DNA of 64,000 bases from Bretschneidera sinensis (Eukaryota; Streptophyta; Magnoliopsida; Brassicales; Akaniaceae), in NCBI GenBank assembly GCA_023935145.1, contig CM043702.1, forward strand, positions 79,119,320 to 79,183,319. Direction: 5' to 3'. The position numbers and the translations under genes were made by a program. Of this stretch, positions 22,301 to 34,100 are shown one piece after another. Position 1 is the stretch's first letter. Every line of letters begins with the position of its first letter. The notes beneath the pieces are model-generated. The model did no database searches, was not told where the DNA came from, and was given only the letters and a program-made list of their open reading frames with translations.

Positions 22301-22551
22301 TCTCAAGGGAGGAATTTGTTCCAGGGCAACAAGTTCTTCTGTACAATAGTCGACTTCATCTATTTCCGGGAAAACTGAAATCTCGATGGATTAGACCGTA
22401 TACCGTGATCAATGTCTCACCTTTTGGTGCTGTTGAGGTTCGACACGAGAAAAACAAGGAGACATTCAAGGTTAATGGGCACCGATTGAAGCACTACATT
22501 ATGGGGACTTTTGACCCTCAATCGTCCACCACCGTTCTCCAAGAGCCATGA
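19345..22551 (+). pseudogene. Athila-type pol: reverse transcriptase, RNase H, integrase
   Basis: A single frame with only three stops (20440, 21499, 21745). Reverse transcriptase shows WRVCIDYRKLNDATRKDHFPL, LLDGYSGYNQI and the active site FMDD in EIFMDDFTLFG near 20370. RNase H shows the CDASD segment (near 20818), [10 protein letters not shown] and the [10 protein letters not shown] ending. Integrase shows the HHCC zinc finger ([11 protein letters not shown] then CDRCQRIGN), the first Asp in GIDFMGPY, the second in ISDRGKHF and the Glu in [12 protein letters not shown]. The C-terminal domain ends FPGKLKSRW and stops at 22549. All catalytic residues I can place are present, making this the best preserved pol here. 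The stops correspond to CAG, CGA and TGG codons in relatives. Confidence 0.92.
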
Positions 22552-23579
22552 ATCTGAAAGTCAAGCTAAAGACTATAAATTAGAACTACCATTTTGGTTC
22601 TTCTTTTTTATTTTTCTTGCCCTTTGAAGTTATTTTGTGTGTTTCAATTTTTTTGTTTTGTTTGATTTATTTGTTCTTTCAATTTTTATGGCCTTACAAT
22701 GTATATTTTTGATTTATTTTCAGCTCTACTTGGAGTCAGGACAACAATCCAGCACTGCAGCCTCACATTTTCAGCGCTGCAGCACCAGGTCTTTCATTTA
22801 TATGCTGTCCAGGTCAGAGATTCAGCGCTGCAGCCTCACATTTTCAGTGCTGCAGCTTCAGGACCGGCACCCCCACACTGTTCATACACTTACGCCTTCC
22901 AAGTCAGAAATTCAGAGCTGCAGTGCTGAAAAGGGGAAGCTGTAGCGCCAGGCTGCAAGCTGACATTTAAATGCACAGCCCTTCCACAGTTAGAGCACTC
23001 TAAAATTTAATTTCCAGCTGCTCTCCCTCTCCAAAACACCAAAATTTCACTTCTCCTTCCCATCGCAACACATAATCAAGGGTTTTTTGCATTTTCCACC
23101 ATGGATTGCTCCCATTCTTCCCAAGAATCACCCCTCTCAAGTGACTTTGGGTATTGTTAAGGTCTTCTAATCAAGTAAGATTTCTCCACTTTTAGACTCC
23201 CAATCTTCAGATTTTTAAGTGAAATCACTTGAGTTGTTTATGGGTAGCTTATAATACATGGTGATTTGATGAAGAATTGAGGAAAGTATGAATGGATAAG
23301 TTGCATTTTCACAAGTTTATGCTGAAAATTTCATGGGACTGTGCGTTGGAAGAGAAGGGTACTGTAGCTGAATAAATTTCTGGTGTTAATGAGTTAAATT
23401 TGCACTCTATTATGCTGGGTTATTCAAGACTCATTTGATTGAAGCAATTGCCTAACTTGGATTGCAAGTTCTACTAAAAAATTTTATTTGAGATTCTGTG
23501 TGTGTGGAAGTGGGTGTTGCTCTTGGTTATTTTCAGCAGTTTGAAGTGTAATTATTTAAAGCACAAAAGTCTTGATTAA
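22552..23579 (+). other. Athila-type spacer between pol and env-like ORF
   Basis: No coding sequence is recognised. At about 22740-22960 it holds a cluster of CTGCAG-centred repeats resembling the cluster inside the LTRs. The rest is AT-rich, ending just before the env-like ATG at 23580. Confidence 0.6.
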
Positions 23580-24412
23580 ATGGCTCCTCCCAAACACGCG
23601 AGACCTAGCTCCACCATTTACAATTCAGAGCTGTTTGTCTCAAAGGAAGCAGAATAGAGGTTTGAGCGTTCTCAAATCAAGAAAGTCCCAATTCCTGAAC
23701 GGGGATTCAATATCACCAAGGGACACTTCCCCCTCATTCACCGGATCATCACTGCTCGAAAATGGGAACAATTCTGCACAACACTAGAAGCTGCAATTAT
23801 TTCGGTTGTGCGTGAATTTTATGCAAATGCCACAGAGCACACGAATCTGAAGGTAAAGGTTAGAGGGAAATTAGTGGCATTCGACAGAGGCACAATCAAC
23901 AAATTGTTCGGCACCCCCACCATCCCAATGGATGAGTACAGTGCTTATGCCAGCGCACCTGACCTCGACGAGGTACTCCGGGTTCTTTGCAAAGTTGAGA
24001 CACAATGGAAATTGTCCGGTGATGAGCGGACTTCATTTCCATCAAGTGAAATGGATAGGACCGCAAAAGCTTGGCATTACTTTGTGGGCGCTCGTTTGCT
24101 TTCGATGACCCATTTAAGTGATGTCAAAAAAGATAGAGCAATCCTTTTATTCGCCATCTACCAAGGATTAAGTATTGATGTGGGACGCATTATCCATAAC
24201 AGCATTCTATACAGCGCAAATTCGATCAGTGCAGGGTTGTATTTCCCATCCTTGATAACAGCAGTTTGTGGATCGAGTGGTGTTGCCTAGACTGCGGGAG
24301 AACAAATCAAATAGCCAATGCATCTATTGGATCTCAGGACTATCTATCGGATCATGGACATAGAAGAAGCATCGAGCCCAGGTGCCTCTTCCTCATAGCC
24401 TCCTCCAGCACG
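23580..24412 (+). pseudogene. Athila-type env-like ORF (putative plant transposon protein domain), truncated
   Basis: The ATG at 23580 opens MAPPKHARPSSTIYNSELF, with a stop at 23655 and then an open frame to 24290. The middle (VKVRGKLVAFDRGTINKLFGTP, then AWHYFVGARLL, then LLFAIYQGLSIDVGRII) fits the family known as putative plant transposon protein, found downstream of pol in Athila elements. Its function is unknown; the env-like label is positional. After 24290 the same frame continues with further stops into a short Pro/Gln-rich run, then hits the inverted LTR fragment. At about 275 codons it is much shorter than usual, so its C-terminal half and the polypurine tract appear deleted. Confidence 0.75.
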
Positions 24413-24570
24413 CCAACAACAGCACCAAAAACTTGATGCGATGAAATTAACACTAGCAAGTGCACTAATCGTTCAAGTAATAAAATGATGAGTAAATATC
24501 GTTCCTAACGAGGACTGAGCAAATACTACAGAAATTATGACTCAACTCTTGCTGTTATTTGAGCAAACGA
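24413..24570 (-). repeat. Inverted copy of the Athila LTR end plus primer region
   Basis: Read on the minus strand this segment matches 17056-17193 (LTR end) and continues across the LTR boundary into the primer region (17194 to about 17214). It abuts the 3' LTR start directly. The 3' LTR has lost its TG there (it begins ATAACTCTG). Confidence 0.88.
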
Positions 24571-26000
24571 ATAACTCTGAATAAATCATGTTATTATACT
24601 GCTTTTAGGCACGTTTTTGGTATTGATCTTAAGCATTAGAAGTGTGTTGCATGTGTTTTTGACAATTTGAGTTTAGTTTATCTTATTCGACTAATAAGTT
24701 GTTTTAGTTGAATGATCAATGCTAAGTCATGGAAATCTACTGTGCAGACACGTGCTGGAGCACTGGATAGCACTGGAAGGCCAAAATGCGCAAATGAGAC
24801 AGAAACTCAAGGCTGCAGCGCTGGGATGTTGGCGCTGTAGTGCTGGAAGCTGACAAAAATAGAGGATTTGGACAGAAAGTTGGAGCTGCAGCGCTGGGAT
24901 GTTGAAGCTGCAGCGCTAGACTAGGGTTAGAAATTCGTCCTGAAGTTGCAGCGCCGGGATCTTGGCGCTGCAACGCCAGCCTGTGGATTCTGAAAGTTAT
25001 AAATTGAAACCCTAGCTGAACAAGAGAGGGCGGCCGTAGAAGAAGAAAACAGAATTTGGAGAAGAGGAGACGCAAAAGGAGAGTTGGAGATACTCCGCGA
25101 GGCTACGCATCAAGCTTTTAAATCATTCTTCTCCGGTTTTGTATTATTCTTATCTAGCTATGTTGATGTTTTGTAATATGAACATGGGTTGTTTGAATAT
25201 TATTATGGAGTAGATATTTTTGTGTTAAGGATAGATGGATCCTAAACCTATATCTTGAGTGCTATTTGGACAAGTTGGAATTTACTTTGCTTTTCAAAGA
25301 GTGTGTTTTATTGTTCTTAATGCTGTTTATTATCTTGATTCCTTGTTGAGGCATAGTGATGTGTCGAATAGAGAAGCTATGCTTTTATGAATGGTTGAAT
25401 TAATGAATATGATGTTGGATTGTTAGCTAGGCAAAGCTAGGGTAAAACATGCCATGAATGAAATAGGAGTAACCGAATAGGGATTCTAGGAAGTTCATGT
25501 GGTCCGTTTAAACCGTAACCGAATTGGGAGATTTAACTGAAAGGAATTCCATTGAACTTAATGCTTCTTAAGTTGAATCAATCTAGAATAGACCTGGAAT
25601 ATGGATATTTGAAGTTGATGATTCTTGAGATTGTGGTTAGACTTGAATAAGGATAACCAATTGATTGGGGATTCTACCATCTTGAAAAACATAGTAAATT
25701 AAACTTTCCCATTCAAAACTCTTGTCAATTATGGTTTAGGTGAAGTCGAGTCCTTAGCACGTTAGTTCATAAGAGTCTTCATTCCAAAGTTTGCAAATCT
25801 TCCGTTAATTATTAGTGCTTCTGTTTTTAGTCAATTGCTAGTAAACTTTTCTCCTACAATTATTCGTTTACTCAAATAACAGCAAGAGTTGAGTCATAAT
25901 TTCTGTAGTATTTGCTCAGTCCTCATTGAGAATGATATTTACTCATCATTTTATTACTTGAACGATTAGTGCACTTGCTAGTGTTAATTTCATCGCATCA
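24571..26000 (+). repeat. Athila-type 3' LTR
   Basis: It matches 15783-17193 throughout, including the CTGCAG cluster (about 24815-24985) and TATA-like TTATAAATT at 24997-25005. It ends TTTCATCGCATCA, followed by the AGGTG duplication. Confidence 0.92.
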
Positions 26001-26048
26001 AGGTGTTTGGAAGATCGCCACCTGGGCATCTTGAGGTGATTTCCAACA
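26001..26048 (+). repeat. A1 3' LTR, terminal segment
   Basis: AGGTG (target duplication), then the last 43 bp of the A1 LTR ending TTTCCAACA. Joined to 14947-15782 it gives 879 bp, matching the 5' LTR. Confidence 0.9.
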
Positions 26049-26087
26049 CCTAATATTATTTACATTAAGAATATATATACATTTACA
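26049..26087 (-). repeat. Element R left LTR, inner segment
   Basis: CCTAA duplication of A1, then TATTATTTACATTAAG to ACATTTACA, matching the right LTR at 37132-37170. On the minus strand the next internal bases read ATTGAGGGGGCA, the expected polypurine tract of R. Confidence 0.87.
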
Positions 26088-29000
26088 TGCCCCCTCAATC
26101 CGAATGGGGTGAAACCACAAAGAGATTGGTTTTATGTTGAAGAAACCGTAGGAATGATAACCCTTTTGTGAAGATATATGCAAGTTGTGCATCTGTATGA
26201 ATGTATCAGATCTGAATACCTCCTTAGGTAACCTTTTCACAAACAAAATAAAAATCTATCTCAATATATTTGGTGTGGGCATGAAATATTGGATTAGTGG
26301 TAAGATAAGTGGCACCATTGTTATAATACACTCGAACTGGACAAGTAAAAAACAAATGTAAGTCATAAAGAAGCTGTCAAATCCTGTAGGTTTCAGCTAC
26401 ATCATAGGTAAGAGAGTGGTATTCAGATTCAGTGCTGGAACAAGACCCACTGGGTTATTTCTTTGCTTTCCAAAAAATTAGATTTGGTCTAAAGAAGATA
26501 ACATAACCTGTGGTGGACCGATGACTGTCAGGGCAGCTAGCCTAGTCGACATCTGTATAGCAAGAAAGAGAAAAATTCTTTGCAGAAGCAAGAAGTCACC
26601 CATGATTAGTAGTACCACATAAATATCAAAAAATACTTTTGACGAGCTGAAAATGAGCCATGTGAGGTGCATGCAAAAATTGATTAGCCAGATTAACAAC
26701 ATATACAATATCAGGTCGGGTCATGGTTAAATACCGAAGACCTCCAACCATACTCCTAAATTCTAAGGGATCTGCTAGTAGCTCACCCTTAGTTTGTGAA
26801 GGTGCTGATTGAGAAGGTAGAGGAGTTTTAACTAATTTGGCAGAAGACATAGAGAATTTAACTAAAAGGTCTTTGGTCTATTTAGTTTGAGAGAGAAATA
26901 AACCGGTGGGATGACAAACAGCTTCAATTCCAAGGAAATAATAAAGATCACCAAGAACTTTCATATCTAATTGATTATACAAAGTGTGAATAAAGCGAAA
27001 AAGAAGAGTGTTATTATTACCTGTGAGAATAATGGCATCAACATATAATAGTAAGATAATAAGATCATGAGAAGACGTAAGAACAAACATTGAAGTGTCT
27101 ACCCAACTATAAAAAAAAAACCAAGAGAAAGAAGGAAAGAATTGAAGCGGTGAAACTAGACCCTAGGAGCCTATTTCAAACCATAGATGGCTTTTCATAA
27201 TTTACAAACATGAGAGGGATAAAGATTATCAACAAAACCAGGAGGTTGTTTCACGTGCACAACTTCATTAAGATAACCATGAAGAAAAGCATTCTTAACA
27301 TCTAGTTGTCTAATCACCCAAGAATGACAAAATGGCTAAGGATAAAACAATGCGTATAGTAGTAGTTTTAACAACAAAACTAAAAGTTTCATGATAGTCA
27401 ATACCTGGTTGTTGGTGGAATCCTTGAGTGACCATCATCGCTTTGTAGCGCTCCACAGACCCATCAACCCGATATTTAATCTTGTAAATCCACTTACACC
27501 CAACTAAATTTTTCATTGGATCATATGGAACCAGATCCCAAGTGTGGTTAGTTAAAAGAGCATTAAATTTGTTAAACATAGCTAACCGCCACACGAGATC
27601 TTTATTTTCTTGAGAAAAAAAAAGTGGGTTCAATTGGTTGGGTAGTAGTGGAAAGAGAGAGTAATTGTGTGGGTTTATGAATGCCAGTTTTAGAATAGGT
27701 GATCATGGGATGATAAGAGATGGGGATGGATGATGGAGGAAGAGTAGAGAAAGTGGGAGCGACTAATTCAAGAGAGGGAGGGACAATGGGACTGGAAGAA
27801 GTGGAGGTTGGTGTGGATGAGTTAGGTAAAGCAGATGGCAAAGTTATAGACAACGGTTGGGGGGTGGGAAGTCAAAGTGTACAGGAGAGGAAAGGGGGGG
27901 CAATATGAGTAGAAACTAAACTTGGGGGCAGCGAGACAATAGGAACCAGTGGTGGGGAAGAAAGACTAGGAACAGAGAGACTAAGAACAAGGGTGATTGT
28001 AGACACAGGTGGTGAGAGAGAAGTTTGATGTAAGAGTTCGATAGTGGTAAGAATAAGTGGAGGAATGGTAGAGTGAGTAGCTATAGTGGAAGTGACGGGT
28101 GGAGTGAGAGTAAGATAAAGAAATGAGAGTTCATGGAAGATAACATGTCAACTGGTATTGACACGACTAGTGGTAGGATCAAGACACCTACACCCTTTGT
28201 AATTCTGAGCATAGCCTAGGAAGACACATTGTTTGGATCTAGGTGCGAGTTGTGTGGAGCATGGGCAGTGAGGTTAGGATAACAAGCACACCCGAAGACA
28301 TAAAAAGTTGAACAATCATGAGATATAGAATATAATTTTGTATAAGGAGATTTATTTTGCAAAATATGAGTAGGGAGACGATTAATGATGTAAAAGGCAA
28401 TGTATGTAGTATCAACCTAAAAAGACTTGAGAAGAGAAGAGTTAATTAAGAGGGTGCATGCAATTTCACTAATGTATCTATACTTACATTTTGCAACACC
28501 ATTCTGTTGAGGGGTTTCTGGGTAAGACATTCGAAAAGCAATACCATGGTGAGCAAGAAATTGTTTGAAAGGAATTTGATCAAATTATTTTCCACCATCA
28601 CTTGGAAAGATTTTTATTTTAGTAGAAAACTGATTTTCAACAAGAGTTTTAAAAGTACAAAGTGTTGAAAGACTTCAGATTTTTTACGTATACGAAAAAG
28701 ACAAGAATGCCGAGAAAAATCATCCACAAAAATAATATAATATTGATAACCTAAATTAGATAAAATAGGAGATTTCCAAACATCAGAATGTATTAAAGCT
28801 AAAGGTTCAACAGTGAAATGCTCAACAAAATCAAATGGTAAATGTTTAGACTTTCTTAATTGACATTTGGAACAAAAACCAGAATATTTAGAAGACAAAC
28901 AAATATTCTTATTAGTTTGCAAAAGAGATAATACAAAGTACCTAAATGACCAAACCTACAATGCCAAATATTACCCAAGATTTGACGAGAGACTAGAGAT

Positions 29001-29371
29001 AAAGGGGTGGTAATGATTAAGACTGGAGGAAGAGGGTATAGATCACCATCACTAGAAGATTGGAGAAGAGCTTTCCCCATACTCTTGTCCTTAATAACAG
29101 CATAAGAAGTATCAAAGTTAGCAGAACAATTGTTATCAAAACATAAATGTTTATCATAAAGTTAGTTGTGAGACAAGTTGGGGACATGAAAGACATTACT
29201 AAGGTGAAGTGGTTTAGAGGAGGTGCGTAAGAAATTATAACCAACATTATTGATATCAACCAATCGTCCATTACCAATTAAAATTTTACTTTTGCAAACA
29301 TAAGGTGTAAGGTTAGTAAGTATACCTGACTGAGGAGTCATGTGAGCTGAGGCAGCCATATCAAGGTACCA
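26088..29371 (-). pseudogene. Element R pol (protease to RNase H), degenerate
   Basis: Reading right to left, the protease site DMAASAHMT (near 29340) has lost the Thr and Gly of the expected DTGAS triad. GAG-pre-integrase follows, then integrase (HSDVWKSP, FVDDFSR; 28922-28614). A Pro/Ser-rich linker is near 27850-27650. Reverse transcriptase follows (GCKWIYKIKYRVDGSVERYKA to 27310), then YVDAI in place of YVDD (near 27040), GDLYYFLGIE, and the connection domain (VGGLRYLTMTRPDIVYVV). RNase H is badly eroded toward 26100. Many stops and small shifts are present, so two of its three enzymes are dead at the active site. Confidence 0.85.
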
Positions 29372-30144
29372 CTAGGCGGCCGTAGACTCACCAAGAGACA
29401 TAGTAGCAAATGATTTTGGTAAGTCATAAAAAATAATAGTATGATTAAAACGGTAAGAATAATTTAGGGCGAGGTGACCAGTAGTGTGACAAATTTGATA
29501 TGGTGTGGAAGAGGATCCAAGGTGCGGTCCCAATAGTCCATCACTATAGTAAGAGGAAGTACTAGCAGAGCGAGTAAATTTAGGAGAATAATTAGATGAT
29601 TGATCAGTATCTGAACCATCCTGAGTGAAGTCACCACGACTAGTATTGCGGCCATGACCCTGATAGCCTAAGAGACCCCTGCCATGACCACGAGAAACAC
29701 CAGAGGTGGTGGTGATGGCAAGGGCTGTAGGAGGGTTAAAAGATGGAGAAGTGACCCAAAGATGCTTCAGGTGTTGTTCCTGGAGAAGCAACTTGGTACG
29801 CAAACTATCAAAGGTAAGGATGATGTTGGTGTTAGTGACTATAGTGATAAAGCTTTCATATTCGGGAGGCAAACCTACTAATGCATAGGAGATGAGGGCT
29901 TTGAGGGAGAGCGATGAATTGATGGCAACAAGAGCATCAACTATAGTTTTGAGGTCCAGGAGATATTGTTCCATAGAGTGGCCATCTTTTGTATGTTTGT
30001 GAAGCTTCAGGCGGAGGTCAAACTCATTAGCATTGGATTGATCAAGGTAACATTGTTTCAATGCCAACCAGACATCTCGAGAGGTATGCAAATCATGTAC
30101 ATCTTGTAGGATGTCCGAAATGAGGGTCAAGTTAATCTAGGAAC
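29372..30144 (-). pseudogene. Element R gag, C-terminal part
   Basis: A 252-codon open frame (30130-29372) of copia Gag type: SRDVWLALKQCYLDQSNANEFDLRLKLH, then MEQYLLDLKTIVDAL, LVGLPPEYESFITIV, then Gly/Arg-rich sequence (GHGRGLLGYQGHGRN). The knuckle is weak: CHTTGHLALNY keeps only part of CX2CX4HX4C. The frame is interrupted upstream by C; the preceding part is at 36024 onward. Confidence 0.85.
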
Positions 30145-30149
30145 GAAGG

Positions 30150-30930
30150 TGTTGGGAAATTGTCTAAGAATTAAAGGTTGAATGATTTAGCTTCAGCAGC
30201 ATTGCACGCCATGGCTCAAGCTTTGTGCGCCGCGGCCTCTAACAAGTGACGAAGTTCTCCTCTGTTGTGCGCCGTGGCCTACTCTATTCTAAGCCACGGC
30301 GCGAGGCACACCTGACACTTGATTTTAGCATTTTCCAGCTAGTGAGTGGGTTTTGATTGAAACGCACATGTTTACTTAAACCACTTAGAGAGCCATGATT
30401 CTTTGGTTCTTGAGATCTAAGGGTTGAGATTGGTCTCAAGATTGGTCATAGTAGTTATTGCTCTATATAAAGGGTCATTTAGGAGCAATAACAACAAGTG
30501 ACACACAACACAACAATAAAAGAGACTCATTCCAAGATTAGCTAGTTGTTTAGAGAGAAAGACTCTCAAATCTTCAGAAGTTTTTCTAGTGAGAGAGTGC
30601 AATAAAGATTGGGGTTGTAGGGCTTTGTAATTGGAATTTTCTTAGGGAAAATTCTAAAGAAACACTTAGTTCTTATCTCTTTCTTTTCTCTTCTCTCATT
30701 CTTCAAGAACACATGGTTCTTGAAGGGGTGTTGTTGTAATTGTAAGAACTCCATTGATTTAGTGCAGAGAACTCAGAGGAGCTCACGAGGACGTAGACAA
30801 TTTGCCGAACCTCAATAACAATTGCTTGTGTTTTCTCTTTTGTGGTTTGATTCTTGTTTGGTACAAATCATTCTAGATTTGAGGGTTTGAAAGATCACAA
30901 CTTAGGGTTCTTGAAGGTGATTTTTCTACA
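30150..30930 (+). repeat. C 5' LTR
   Basis: It starts TGTTGGGAAATTGTCTAAG and ends near TTTTTCTACA; the exact end is uncertain by about 3 bases. U3 has a GC-rich 'gcgccg(c/t)ggcc' block (30210-30310). The TATA box TCTATATAAAGG is at 30462-30473. Confidence 0.87.
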
Positions 30931-30934
30931 ATAG

Positions 30935-30966
30935 TGGTATCCGAGCTAGAACAGTGGTATCAGAGC
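30935..30966 (+). promoter_or_regulatory. C primer-binding site, duplicated
   Basis: TGGTATCCGAGC at 30935-30946 occupies the normal position. A perfect initiator-Met-tRNA complement, TGGTATCAGAGC, follows at 30955-30966, 20 bp downstream. Confidence 0.8.
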
Positions 30967-31163
30967 AAAACTCCAAGAATCAAAGGAAACTTCTTGGGTG
31001 ATTCAAAAACAGTGTTGGGATCAAAATTTGATCGGGTTCTTGAGGTTCAAGAACGGTGTTGGAATCAAGATTTGATTGGGTTCTTGAAGTTTAGAAGTTG
31101 GTGAAAAGACATTTGGAAAAAAATTGTGGGTGCCGCATAAATCTTGGGATTTTTTCCTGTAAG

Positions 31164-34100
31164 ATGGGTTCAAACTTCATTGTTGAGAAGTTTGATAGAA
31201 AGGGAGACTTTTCCCTTTGGAAGTGGAAAATCAAGGCCGTTCTTATGCAACAAAAGGTGGACTTGGCGATTGGAGAAGATGATGATTTTCCAACAAGTAT
31301 TACGGAGCTCCAGCGGAATGAGATCAAGAAGATGGCATATAACACCATCTTTGTGCACATGTCGGATAGTGTGACAAGGGAATGTGGAGATTCGGAAGAT
31401 CCAGCTATCATTTGGAAGAAACTAGATGAGTTATTTCTTACTAAAACTCTCCCTAATAAAATCTATCTTCTAAAACGTATCTTTGCTTTAAAAATGGATC
31501 CTAATAAAGAGTTGCAAGATAATCTTGATGTGTTTCATAAACTAGTTCAAGATTTGACTAGTTGTAGTATAACATTCCGGGATGAACAATTGGCTGTTAT
31601 ATTGTTGAATCTCTTCTTGATTGTTTTGAAAGCTTGATTAATGCTATTGAATATGGAAGAGATACACTAACCAAAGAAATTGTGATTAATGCTATAAGGG
31701 CTCATGATTTCAAAGCCAAGATGAGGGAAGGGTCAAGTGGAGAAGGTCTGTTCGTAAGAGGAAGGCCTGCAACTTGGAATGGCAGTAACATCTTTGGCAA
31801 CTATTGGGACAAACCAAAGGGTAGAGGTCAAAGCCATGGAAGATCGCATTCTAAACTGAAGTTTGGAGGAAAGAGATGCTACTACTGCAATAAAGAGGGT
31901 CATTTCAAGAACTATTGCAAGAAGAAGTTGAGGGATGAGAAAGGAAGAGCTCATACCAACAATGGAGAGGCTTTGATTGCCAAGGGAGAACAACAAGATG
32001 ATGATGTTCTTATTGTGTGCTCAAATGTGAGAGAGAAGCAAAGCAGCGAGACTTGGATCTTGGATTCTGGGTGCACTTATCACATGTGTCCTCACCGAGA
32101 TTGGTTCAAGAATTTCAAGGAAACCAATGAAGGAAAGGTTTTCTTGGGGAACAATACTTCTTGCCAAGTAAGGGGCATAATAGACATCCAATTGAGGATG
32201 TTTGATGGAGTTACAAGGCTACTGCAGAATGTGAAATATCTTTCGGATTTGAGAAGAAATTTGATCTCATTGGGACAGCTAGATTCCATGGGGTACACAT
32301 ACAAAGCAGAGGGAGGAAAGATCAAGGTAACCATGGGATATTTGGTAGTGATCAAAGTAGCAATAAAGGATGGTCTCTATGAGATGATTTGAGAGACAGA
32401 CATCAAGGATTAAGTAGCAAGCTTGATGGCTGAGATAGATAAGGCAGTTCTTTGGCACAATCGCTTGGGACATATAAATGAAAAGGGGCTGCAAGTTCTC
32501 AGTAAAGATGGTTTACTTGATGGTGACAAAGTAGAAAAACTTGATTTCTGGGAGAGTTGTGTTCTTGAGAAGCAACATCAGGTTAGCTTCAACACCGGAG
32601 TGCACAAATCAAAGGGTATTCTTAACTACATTCATGCTGATCTTTAGGGACTAGCAAGAACAGTGACACAAAGAGGTAATCTTTACTTTTTTTCTTTAAT
32701 TGATGACTATTCTAGAAAGGTTTGGGTTTATTTGTTTAAAAATAAATCAGATGCTTTGAATAAGTTTGTGGTCTGGAAAAAGTTACTGGAAACTCAAACG
32801 GGCAAGGTAGTTAAGGTTTTGAGAACTGATAATGGCTTAGAATTTTGCAATCAGGATTTTGAAAAATTTTGTGAGTTAAATAGGATTCTAAGACATAAAA
32901 TGGTTGTGAAAACCCCTCAGTAAAATGGAGTTGCTGAGAGGATGAATATGACCCTTTTAGACAAGGTTAAGTGCATGATTATTGGCTTCGGGTTACCCAA
33001 GTGTTGTTGGGGGAAAGCTGTGTCTATTGCTACGTATTTGGTTAATAGATCACCCACTAGAGCTTTGGACCTTAAGACTCCCGAGGAGATGTGGAGTGGA
33101 AAACCTCCTGAGTTAAACAACCTTAGGACTTTTGGATGTGCTGCGTTTGCACATCAAAATGATGATAAACTTAGCTCAAGGTCTAGAAAGTGTATGCTTC
33201 TAGGATATGGTGAAGAGGTTAAGGGGTATAGGTTGTGGTCCTTAGAGCCAAAAGAACTAAACTCATAATAAGTAGGGATGTCATTTTTAATGAGCTATTA
33301 TTTCCCTATGTGGAGAAAACTAACCCTGCAGGGGAAAGTGAGCAAACTAGCCCAGTTTATGTGGAGCATAGCATCAAAGAAAATTCGGTTCAGGTAGAGC
33401 AGGAGGCTGAACTAGAAGGAGATGATGCAGCAAATCAGAATGATTATCAACTCACAAGAGACCGGGAAAGGAGGCAGACTAGACCACCTTTGAGATATGG
33501 TTTTGCGGATGCTAATGTAGCAGGAATAATCAACTATGAACCATAAACTTACATTGATGCCATAGGATATAAGGATTCATCAATATGGAAGCTAGTTATG
33601 GAGGAGGAAATGCATTCTTTGAGGAAGAACAACTATTTGGAATTGGTGTCTAAACCAAAAAAACAGAGAATTGTGGATTGTAAGTGGATTTACAAGATCA
33701 AAGAAGGAAACATTCCAGGGGATAAATTCTGGTTTAAGGCTAGGCTAGTGGCGAAGGGGTTCACACAAAGAGAAGGCATAAATTTACAGAAATTTTCTCA
33801 CTGGTTATGAAATACAAGATGATAAGGATAGTGTTAGCTATAGTGGTCCAATTTAATTAAGAGATTAAGCAAATGGATGTGAAGACAGCTTTCTTAAATA
33901 GAAAGCTTGATGAGATCATCTACATAAGACAACCTAAAGGCTATGAGGAAGGAAGGCAGGATTTGGTGTTCAAATTGAAGAAATCTCTCTATGGCCTAAA
34001 GCAATCACCTCGGCAATGGAATAAGAGGTTCGATTCTTTTGTAACTAGCTTGGGTTTCATGAAGAGCTACTATGATTCGTGCTTGTACTACAAAGGTCAC

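Larger units (their letters stand above)
15783..26000 (+). mobile_element. Athila-type Ty3/gypsy element inside A1 3' LTR
   Basis: The element is 10.2 kb with the duplication AGGTG at 15778-15782 and 26001-26005. LTRs are about 1.4 kb (15783-17193 and 24571-26000). The internal order is gag, protease, reverse transcriptase, RNase H, integrase without a chromodomain, then a downstream env-like ORF. That order, plus the TGGCGCCGTTGCCGGGGA motif after the 5' LTR, is typical of Athila. An inverted LTR fragment sits just before the 3' LTR. Confidence 0.9.
4250..26048 (+). mobile_element. Element A1: Tork-type copia element, split by B1 and an Athila element
   Basis: A1 lies in the left LTR of R with the duplication CCTAA at 4245-4249 and 26049-26053. 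Its LTRs are about 878 bp (4250-5127, and 14947-15782 continued at 26006-26048). Gag-pol is at 5371-8125 and 13891-14865. B1 (8126-13891) interrupts its reverse transcriptase and the Athila-type element (15783-26000) interrupts its 3' LTR. The integrase and RNase H sequence style resembles Tork/Tnt1-type elements. Confidence 0.9.
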
